Assembly: GCA_965225915.1 (NCBI GenBank)
Contig: OZ245326.1
Span: 1,550,001-1,614,000, forward strand
Source of the DNA: JAAXHH01 sp965225915
GTDB lineage: Bacteria > JAAXHH01
Length of the DNA stretch: 64,000 nt
Reading direction: 5' to 3'
Shown: in pieces, positions 56,815-64,000 of the stretch
How the letters are laid out: each line of letters starts with the position of its first letter
Numbering within the stretch: the stretch's first letter is position 1
Position numbers and translations under genes: made by a program
The notes under the pieces: model-generated
Databases searched by the model: none
What the model was told of the DNA's origin: nothing
What the model saw: only the letters and a program-made list of their open reading frames with translations

Positions 56815-59457
56815 CTACTTCCCGTTCGCCTTCCGTATGGCTTCCAGCAGCGCATCCCGCGTCAGGCCTTCGGGCGGAACGTTCATTCCAGCCTCTTCCG
56901 GTGGATCGGCAACGAGCCAGATGCCGCGTTCCAGGGCGTAGCCGCCTGAATCGGAAGCCTTGTTGAGGAGATCGTCCGCTTGTTCATCGCCCAGCAGACC
57001 GAGCAGACCGACCGGGATCACCCGGGCCGAGATGCCCCGGTCCCGTAGAAACTGTGCGTACCATGCCGGGGGGCGTTCGTAGGAGAATACGAGGAAGGGG
57101 CGGTCCGGCGTGCCGACTCCGCGCCAGAAACCAAGATGATACCAGTTCGGACGCAGGGAGCGGACGAAGGCGCCGTGGAGCAGCCCGGGGTTGATCTCGT
57201 CCAGGGTCTGCCGGTAGAGGATGCCGAGGCGCTCGGCGTTGTACTCCTGGAGTGAGAAGTAGGTCTCGAGGTGTCCCGATTTCAGCATCCACTCGAACCG
57301 TTCGTCCCGGTCCAGTCCCATAAGCGAATTGAATTCCTCGCCGTGGTACAGGCCCATCCGGGCGAGATGGCGGGTGAAGTAGCGGAAATGAAGATCGTCG
57401 AAGGCGTCGGTCATGGCGTAGGCATCGAAAAACCGGTTGATGCGGGATTCCCAGTCGTGCACGATGCCCTTCAGGGCGTACTGGCCACGGCTGTTCCGGG
57501 CGATGGCGCGGGACGGTTCGAAGAGATATCTGTTCAGGTAGGCCATGTCGAACCGGGACGGCAGGCCGACGGGGTCGCCCCGGGCGTCCAGGGCATCCTC
57601 GAAGTCGTCGTCGACGGCGCCGGCGGCGCTGAGACCCGTGTACCAGTCCGTCGCCGTACCACCCAGGCGGTTCGAGATGGGCAGGGCCCAAGATTCGAAA
57701 CGCACGCCTCCCGCCAGCGATGCGCCCCCAGTATAGCTGGCGGCCGGGGCCACGGTCCAAAGGAAGTCCATCCCAAGTTCGGGCAGGAGTTCCGCGAGAC
57801 CCGTAAGATGCTCGTGTCGTCGCAGGACGAAATCCCATGCGCCGCGCAACGGCACGTCGCCGGCCGCGTCCGAGGTGTCGGTGCCAAGGGGTACAGTGGT
57901 GGCGCCAGATGGTATAGTGACGGCGCCAGGCGAACCAGTCTCATCGTCAGGCACTGCGGCTATCGTGATCGTTACGGGACGCTGGGTGGCACCCGAACCC
58001 CCTGAATTCACCTCCATGTCCACTTCCGGCAAAGCAATCACGATTTCGTCCGAACCCGATAGCGACGCGGTAAGGGTAACGGATTGCATTTCCAGAATCC
58101 GCCCGGGCAGTTTCGTCAGTACGGATATGTTGTTGATTGGGATATCGGGCTTCTGGTTGCCGGGCAACTGGGCTACCGGATAGTCGTGTTCCGGCGACCA
58201 GGCCTCGGGTTCTTCCACGAGCGACCGGGCGTACCGCGAGAGTCCGTGCAGGAACCGCTCCAGGTCCCGGGAGTCCGCCGGACCGAGGCCTATGGGAGGC
58301 AGGGGTCGGTCCAGACCGGTCAGGATATCCCGGTCGACGATCACGACGAAGCCCTTGTTCAACCGGTCGGTCCTGCCCGCCGCCGCTACCGCCATGCGTC
58401 CGAAGGTCTCCTCGTCGCTCCGCATGGATTCCAGATCGGCGGCCGACCGGATCTCTTCCCGAATCTCCCGGCTGGCGAAGGCGGATGCGATGACCCCAAC
58501 CGGGACGTCGACCAGCGCGTATTCGGATCCCCAGCGGTTGCCGGGCATGCGCACCTTGAGTGTGTCCGAAGTTTCCGAAACGCCCTCCACCTTCCCCTTG
58601 AATCTCGACGTCTCCCAGTCTATAGGCGACGGACGTTCCCGGGTCCGATAGTACAGCTGCGCCCGTAGTTCCTGTTCGCCGCGAAGCAGCAGTTCGATGT
58701 CCTCTCCCGCAATGGCGTCGGCCGGCTGGATACGAAGGGTGCGCCGGACGATCCGGTACTCCGGTTCTTCTTCGGGTTCCGGAGCCGCCTCTTCGGTGGG
58801 TTCCTGCGCTTTCGGCTCCAAAAGGAGCGGTTCCGCGTCCCCGCCTACGAGCACGCGGGTCCCGGCGCGCACGGCAACAACCCCGTCCAGGTTTAGGCTG
58901 ACGGGGTGGTCGCCAGCGGTCTCGAATGGAACCACGGGATTCAGAACCGGGCTGAGTTCGTGATCGGCGGTCACCGCATAGAGGCTGATATTCAGCCGGT
59001 TGAGCAGCGTGTTGAACTGGTACCGGTCATGCACGCCGGGATTGGTTCTTCTCCGGTCCCCGTAGGGTCCGTCCGAAGGGACAGCGAGAATCAGCGCCTT
59101 TCCGCGGGACACGTAGTTGATGGCCAGGTCCACTTCCTGGTTGCTCATCCCGGGGTCGCCGCCGCCCATCAGTACGATGACATCGTAAGTCGAAGCGTCC
59201 CGCTCCACCATCGCCGGGTAGTAGGGACGGATGTCGACTTCGAAGCCCGCCTCCATGAATACCCGGACCACGCCGGCGTTCTCCTCCGGATAGGACATGG
59301 CGTAGTCGACGAGGAGGAGGCGGGGGGGTTGACTTACCTGGGACAGTTGTGCCGCGTCGTTCGTCTGGGTGCTCGGTACCTGAGCTGGCGATTCTGCCGA
59401 CGTCGCGCCGGTCGGCCAGAGGAAGGAGGTGAGGCAGATAGTTATCAGGATATGCAT
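56815..59457 (-). CDS. Large exported protein of unknown function
   Basis: An 880-residue protein with a signal peptide (MHILITICLTSFLWPTGATS, cleavage after ATSA). Residues 45-200 have a glutamine-amidotransferase-like strand-helix pattern (RLLLVDYAMSYPEENAGVVR, YDVIVLMGGGDPGMSNQEVD, ALILAVPSDGPYG), perhaps a class I GATase-like or DUF4159-type fold. A Pro/Glu-rich linker, beta-rich middle domains and a helical C-terminus follow, ending RDALLEAIRKANGK. Around residues 515-540 it carries a short imperfect repeat (GAVTIPSGATTVPLGT). I cannot give a function. No anchor beyond the signal peptide is seen. It appears to be a single-gene transcript. Confidence 0.75.
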   Translation of the reverse strand: MHILITICLTSFLWPTGATSAESPAQVPSTQTNDAAQLSQVSQPPRLLLVDYAMSYPEENAGVVRVFMEAGFEVDIRPYYPAMVERDASTYDVIVLMGGGDPGMSNQEVDLAINYVSRGKALILAVPSDGPYGDRRRTNPGVHDRYQFNTLLNRLNISLYAVTADHELSPVLNPVVPFETAGDHPVSLNLDGVVAVRAGTRVLVGGDAEPLLLEPKAQEPTEEAAPEPEEEPEYRIVRRTLRIQPADAIAGEDIELLLRGEQELRAQLYYRTRERPSPIDWETSRFKGKVEGVSETSDTLKVRMPGNRWGSEYALVDVPVGVIASAFASREIREEIRSAADLESMRSDEETFGRMAVAAAGRTDRLNKGFVVIVDRDILTGLDRPLPPIGLGPADSRDLERFLHGLSRYARSLVEEPEAWSPEHDYPVAQLPGNQKPDIPINNISVLTKLPGRILEMQSVTLTASLSGSDEIVIALPEVDMEVNSGGSGATQRPVTITIAAVPDDETGSPGAVTIPSGATTVPLGTDTSDAAGDVPLRGAWDFVLRRHEHLTGLAELLPELGMDFLWTVAPAASYTGGASLAGGVRFESWALPISNRLGGTATDWYTGLSAAGAVDDDFEDALDARGDPVGLPSRFDMAYLNRYLFEPSRAIARNSRGQYALKGIVHDWESRINRFFDAYAMTDAFDDLHFRYFTRHLARMGLYHGEEFNSLMGLDRDERFEWMLKSGHLETYFSLQEYNAERLGILYRQTLDEINPGLLHGAFVRSLRPNWYHLGFWRGVGTPDRPFLVFSYERPPAWYAQFLRDRGISARVIPVGLLGLLGDEQADDLLNKASDSGGYALERGIWLVADPPEEAGMNVPPEGLTRDALLEAIRKANGK

Positions 59458-59648
59458 GGTGTTGCGCTCGTGATGTTTGAAAGTTTCAGGTTTCTGCTAG
59501 GTATCAGTCGCGACTGGGATTGTTCCCGGTCCTGCCAGCCGCATCAGGTTAACGTCTTTTCGGTTCGTTATCTTGAATGCCTATGGAGACGTGTCGATAC
59601 GCTACTGGTATGTGGATTAAAATATACGTAGTGGTACGTACAATGAAA
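59458..59648. other. Intergenic, nothing recognised
   Basis: About 190 bases between two leftward genes. It probably contains the promoter of the 880-residue gene. Confidence 0.5.
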
Positions 59649-60152
59649 TCAGAAATCGCCGTTGGCGTTGCGGTAGTCGGTTAGCGCTACTTCGACGACC
59701 TCCCGAATGGCTTTGGATATTTCCTGTTCTCCTGTGCTTTCGTCGTGCACGATTCCAAACCTTTCATAATTCGAATCATAGGAAATCGCAATCACATCCA
59801 TCTCGCCCGGATGTGAGTCTGTCGTCGTTACCAGTCGACCGAATCTAGCATCGACAAAAAAGCTGACTCCGGGGTGGGGTACCAACAACAGGCACCTGAC
59901 CACAACCGACAAATTTAACTCGTCCGGAAAGGTATACGGCAAGGTGGTAATTCGGGAACGGGCAAGCACTTCGTCGACGACGCTTCCAAACGAGACCGTG
60001 CAGTCACCTTCTTGTATAAATGAAACATACAGCTCATTCGGGTTGGAATTCTTCAAATACCCCGCCTGGGACTCTTTTTGGGCGTACGCAGTTCCAGGCG
60101 CAATATACCAAAGAGATATCAACGCCAGGATGGTGATTCTTGTCGTTGACAT
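59649..60152 (-). CDS. Secreted hypothetical protein
   Basis: A 167-residue protein with a signal peptide (MSTTRITILALISLWYIAPG, cleavage after AYA) and AGGAAGGT upstream of the start. The mature part has beta-strand stretches (ELYVSFIQEGDCTVSFG, LNLSVVVRCLLLVPHPGVSF) and an acidic C-terminal helix. No family recognised. It is separate from its neighbours. Confidence 0.7.
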   Translation of the reverse strand: MSTTRITILALISLWYIAPGTAYAQKESQAGYLKNSNPNELYVSFIQEGDCTVSFGSVVDEVLARSRITTLPYTFPDELNLSVVVRCLLLVPHPGVSFFVDARFGRLVTTTDSHPGEMDVIAISYDSNYERFGIVHDESTGEQEISKAIREVVEVALTDYRNANGDF

Positions 60153-60498
60153 TTTCGGTTACCTTCCTTTCAAAAGCGACCGAGGGTACTGTGAGGATAA
60201 CTGAAGGGGTTAGTTGAGACTGATCACGATGGATTTCGTTTCCCCAAAAGACCTATTGCTCCTACATTTCAGAAGTTTGACGTAATTGTATATTGAAAAT
60301 GGGTATATAGTTTATACCCGTTCGAGCCTGCAAGTCAAATTTCCATGAGAGATCGATCGACCACTGGCAGTCCACCCTGCACATCCGATGGCTGAACACA
60401 TACGACGGAGGTGCATCTTCCTGGAATAAGTGGTGGTCATCCGCGTTATTGCGATCATTTTCGTTACACCAAATCATCTCAACCCATAATGCGTACCT
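60153..60498. other. Intergenic, divergent promoters
   Basis: About 350 bases between divergent genes. No gene, hairpin or repeat stands out. Confidence 0.45.
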
Positions 60499-61893
60499 AT
60501 GAACAAAGTAGAATCATCAACCGATACTTGGATCGACCGTTTGGCCTCGGCACTTCCCAAGCTGGCCGAAATCCAGGAACCTTACCTCCAAGAATACCAA
60601 CGTCAGAATCCGCGAGATCATCACGTTTTCGTAAACCAAGAAGAAATACCTCCTTCTTTTCCTCTTGACGACCTGCGCGTCCTCTATGCCGAAGCTTACC
60701 ACGGGAATGCCTTCGGCAAGACGGAGTTCTATGCACCACTACGCGAATTGCTTGATCCCGTTCGTGCCATAATTCGATCGCATCCCACGCTGGAACGGAT
60801 TGTTAGTCCGATCATCGGCAAGGACGAATTCTGGATGGAGATTCTCAACTCCGGACTTTCTACCTCGCCGGCCGATTTAGTCGCCGGCTTAATGGCACGG
60901 GCTGCTGAGTTATCCGGCGATCGATTCCGGTCAGCTGCTGAAGAACTTAACAGGCTCCTATCACCGGTGGAGTTAGCGGGTACAGAAGTAGTACCGGGTG
61001 AACTAGATGTTGGATTCGACGCAATGCTGTTCTACGGTCTGACCTTTAAGGAACCGATCGAAATCTCGGATGGCTTGGTGGTACTACCGTTCGAACAGGC
61101 GCACAGGTTTGCCAACGAACAAATGGTGAATGAACTTGCGCCTCTCGGCGCCGGTTACCACGGTTGGGAGTCGGTTGGAGCTGTGGTCCGACCATTCCGT
61201 TGGCGGCCAGTGTTCCGCCGAACTGGCTCTTTTAGTGATCGTGCGCTTTCGAACTCACGGTCATTTTTCAAGGATGCGTTGGTTTTCCTTGATCTCCTAG
61301 CTGTCGCGCACTCGACACCCGTACTGTTTCTGGCAACATTGACCAATGGCATTGACCGGTCTGCCGGCCGTCTCCTCGGTCAATCGAGCCAACATGGCAA
61401 CCTTAACCGTGGTCGCTCAGCTCAGAGCATAGATGGATTCGAAAAGTGTCCGGAACCCGTACCAGAAGCCCTCTCAGAAGCAAAGAAAGCACATAGGATC
61501 CGAAAGGGTGATCGGTACGCCAAAGTGGCTTGGATCGTGAGTCGGCTTTCTGATGCATTAGTAAATGACGGACGGTTTTCGGACGAAGACAGGATCGTAA
61601 CTGTAGCAAAAACGTTGGAACGGATGTACGAACTGCCTGATCGGAGAATCTCCTCCAAGTTGCAGATTAGGGCTTCTTCGTATCTAGGGGGAGACTTTGA
61701 AAGCAGAGAAAGTATCAAGAAGTTTTACGACACAAGGTCGAATATCGCCCACGGCTGGGTGGAAAACATGTCGCTGGAATCGAAACTCGACATGTTTGAC
61801 AATGGGTTTGATATCGCTCGAAGAACATTGTTCAAATTGTTACATAAGGGTCCACCGGAATCGTGGAACAATCTGTCCGCTGAGGACACCTGA
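60499..61893 (+). CDS. Protein with a C-terminal HEPN-like domain
   Basis: A 464-residue protein. Residues 1-360 are helical and beta regions I cannot assign (LASALPKLAEIQEPYLQEYQ, HRFANEQMVNELAPLGAGYH). Residues 360-440 resemble an ApeA-like or other HEPN domain, with the RNase motif RSNIAHG (R413 to H418) in FYDTRSNIAHGW and helices on both sides. HEPN proteins often cut RNA as phage defence or toxins. No nucleotidyltransferase partner is near. Base composition is AT-rich compared with 1-17 kb. Confidence 0.62.
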   Translation: MNKVESSTDTWIDRLASALPKLAEIQEPYLQEYQRQNPRDHHVFVNQEEIPPSFPLDDLRVLYAEAYHGNAFGKTEFYAPLRELLDPVRAIIRSHPTLERIVSPIIGKDEFWMEILNSGLSTSPADLVAGLMARAAELSGDRFRSAAEELNRLLSPVELAGTEVVPGELDVGFDAMLFYGLTFKEPIEISDGLVVLPFEQAHRFANEQMVNELAPLGAGYHGWESVGAVVRPFRWRPVFRRTGSFSDRALSNSRSFFKDALVFLDLLAVAHSTPVLFLATLTNGIDRSAGRLLGQSSQHGNLNRGRSAQSIDGFEKCPEPVPEALSEAKKAHRIRKGDRYAKVAWIVSRLSDALVNDGRFSDEDRIVTVAKTLERMYELPDRRISSKLQIRASSYLGGDFESRESIKKFYDTRSNIAHGWVENMSLESKLDMFDNGFDIARRTLFKLLHKGPPESWNNLSAEDT

Positions 61894-62089
61894 GCTGAAT
61901 CGGCACATGAGTAATTGAAATCAACCAAGTGTAAGTCCATGTCCGACGGAGGTACTTGTCGATTCCAAGTTGGTCCGGTCGCAGCATGGTTGGCTTGATA
62001 AGTTGGAGTCGGTGAGTTGGTATCAACACTGGACACGACCAGCGACAGATACAGGATCTGGATGGTTGTATGGAAGGAGTGCGAGCATC

Positions 62090-63191
62090 ATGGCAAGAAA
62101 GTACCGACCGGTAGCAGATAGAAAAAGGGTTCTTCAACCTGGCGTCACGAAAGCGGATTTAATGATCGGCGGAATTCGGGATATGTACACTGGTGTAGGA
62201 GGCAGGGAGTTCAAATGCATAATCAATAATCATTGTCGAACACTGATTTACGAATTTCCTCGGAGTTACCTGGGTGCAGACGGAGACGGACCCCGTAATG
62301 TTTCCGTCTATGGCAGTCTGGCAATTCGAGCGTGTATTACGTCAGATCTGGTAGATTTCTTCGAAAACGCGTCGCATGGCAGGCATTACGCCATCAGCCC
62401 TAGCTTGCGGCACAGAGTCGGTGAAACCGACGTAAAAACACGACCGAGTACCGGTGTTCTTGGTTATCGAGGAAGAAAACGAGTTGACGCCCGTCGAGAT
62501 GATCAAGGGAGAATGCTGTATCTGGGATGAAATCCTCTTGCGAGATGGTAAAAAAACTCCCCTGTTGGTTGGCGGTCGCGAGAATGAGAAGTTTGTAACC
62601 GCTTGGGCTACTGCAGACGGGGCGTGGCCGACAATCCCGAACAATCAACATGTTGTAAATATGATTCTGGCAGCCGTTCGGGTTGCCCAACAGTCGTCCG
62701 ATCCAATACGCAAGTATGTGGATGAAAGCTGCCTTGTGACGGACGAAGGCCGCTACGTAACTATGAGTCGACCTACAGCGTCTGCCAGGATGACAACTAC
62801 GAACGTGATGGACGCCACGATATTCAGAAGTAGGGTAACAGAGATTCGTAAAGCTATTGCTGAAATTGATAATGACATTTCGTTACCGCACATAGCATTG
62901 CTGATCAACTCGATGTACAGCGATGAGCGCAAGGACGATTCTTACCAGCGACTCCATTATTTGCGTTTGTGGCAATCGATGGTCGAAGCGGGAACGAAAT
63001 GTCTGAGCTACCACGGGAACATCAGGGAGGACGAAGTTGTTGTGGCTGGCAAGAGGACACTTCGGGAACTGACTAAATACAGGGATGACATAGCACATTG
63101 GTGGACGGACACCATTGACGAAAACTACCTAACAGATCTTCAGCAAACTATTAACGAGTTGATTCGCCGTAAGTATTTTCATGGTGTGTAG
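62090..63191 (+). pseudogene. HEPN-like protein, single frameshift
   Basis: The ATG at 62090 has AAGGAG at 62073-62078 and opens MARKYRPVADRKRVLQPGVT with LMIGGIRDMYTGVGGREFKC and SDLVDFFENASHGRHYAISP. Near 62445-62455 the frame must shift for the rest, FLVIEEENELTPVEMIKGEC to the C-terminal LTKYRDDIAHWWTD, which carries an HEPN-type R-x4-H motif (His about 30 residues before the end). The combined product would be about 365 residues. It sits 200 bases after the other HEPN gene and may belong with it. A single-base sequencing error would explain the break as well. Confidence 0.62.
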
Positions 63192-64000
63192 TGCGTTATA
63201 GGCTAGGCAATCCAGATCCCATTCCTCCATATGAAAAGTCAGTTACACGACTCCGTGACAGATCGTAGTAGAGTCAGAAGTCCGCGACTGTGGTTCGATC
63301 CACCAACTCTTGGACGTGACGGGCGAATGACGCCGGGTCTGGCCACGTCATCGCCTCGGTCTTGGGCCTATTGCAGGAAGTCGTGGTGCCGGATTCTCCA
63401 ACGTGCTACACTTGGAAGATTCCGACGACGTGCCAGCGTTACGGACAACTAACGATGGGAGACACCGACCCATAGGTGTACCCGGGAGAGTAATCGTTAA
63501 TCTCGGGCTGGCTTGATATAGTGGGACTCATCTGCATCGTTCGATCGATTCTCGCAAGACCACCAGTCCTGAGTCTTGTTATCTGTTTTTATTCACCGCA
63601 AACTTGCTCGGTAAAGCCTGATAGCCCGGCTTTTCATCGCCAACTTAAAAACCAGGTGACGTGGAGACATCCTGGCGATGACCCAGTGCTCGAATCCTTG
63701 GAGACCAAAAGCCCACACGAAGCAACGTACATTTAAAACCCATTCTCTAACGCGCGATTTGACATGGGCCAGTGGATTCTCTCGGTCACATCGTTCTTTA
63801 TCACCATCCAGTGCCTGCTTCAACGCTGTCACTTTCGAGGGTAGCTGCAGGGTCTTCGCATTCTCTTGTTTCTTCGGGCTCGTGGCAGAAATGTAGAGCT
63901 TAAACATTCCCGCTTTTACCCCATCCGATCGGGCGGCTTCCAGCGCTCCTAACATCTTCGGCAGAAGCGTTGCCATCCTTTCGAACTTGAACGGAAATGT
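63192..64000. other. No gene recognised; possible relics
   Basis: The last 809 bases have several short frames without family resemblance. A leftward frame (63593-63976, MATLLPKMLGALEAARSDGV) is the longest at 127 residues and could be part of a gene that runs over the window edge, but I see no ribosome site or motif. It might be a mobile-element scrap. Confidence 0.35.

Noticed and set aside
63231..63976. Short frames near the right edge as genes
   Set aside because: No ribosome site, no motif and no agreement with neighbouring codon use. Left as unassigned.

Overview
The window looks like a chromosomal piece of an uncultured, moderately high-GC bacterium. I see no rRNA, tRNA, phage or plasmid genes. 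A phytanoyl-CoA dioxygenase next to an M20 amidohydrolase, FtsX-type permeases with a MIRNYLLVAARNLL-like start, and many toxin-antitoxin and HEPN genes suggest a Latescibacterota- or Poribacteria-like marine or soil lineage. That placement is inference from gene style, not from a marker gene.

Layout. 1-18 kb is ordinary chromosome: a partial Lhr-type helicase (-), a broken AraC/STAS regulator (+), an amidohydrolase-dioxygenase pair (-), a GIY-YIG nuclease (+), an AbrB/PIN toxin-antitoxin pair (+), a PolB-like exonuclease (+), a GNAT, a TfoX-N protein, an EEP-fold nuclease, and a complete SOS mutasome read leftwards (lexA, imuA, imuB, dnaE2) behind a perfect palindromic candidate LexA box. 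18-36 kb is accessory and heavily decayed: hicAB modules (one hicA frameshifted), an orphan AbiEi-type antitoxin, a methyltransferase, FtsX permease, aminoglycoside-type phosphotransferase and multihaem cytochrome that are all broken, fragments of the neighbouring Sel1 and NUDIX genes, tandem duplications, and transposase scraps. Intact genes between them include a NUDIX hydrolase, a BIG2/leucine-rich-repeat lipoprotein and HEPN-like proteins. 36-43 kb holds a 13-repeat Sel1 protein, an M48 membrane protease whose catalytic Glu is Lys, and a MacA/MacB/Yip1 group whose ATPase is truncated.

43.3-56.3 kb is the centrepiece: a compact leftward RiPP operon. It starts with a 60-residue precursor peptide and runs through an ABC transporter (ATPase, permease), a LanB-type elimination domain, an azoline-forming YcaO, an E1-like partner, a giant E1-like plus double-nitroreductase fusion, a PqqD-like/M50 protease fusion, a LanB glutamylation domain, and two genes of unknown role, one with a methyltransferase-like fold. 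The precursor core aligns residue for residue with the core of goadsporin, a Streptomyces linear azole/dehydroalanine peptide, as I remember it. The expected logic is: YcaO and E1 partners make azolines from Cys/Ser/Thr, the nitroreductase domains oxidise them to azoles, the split dehydratase makes dehydroalanines, the M50 protein may remove the leader, and the transporter exports the product.

56.5-64 kb carries a small charged protein, an 880-residue exported protein of unknown function, a small secreted protein, two further HEPN-containing proteins (one frameshifted) and a tail in which I recognise nothing.
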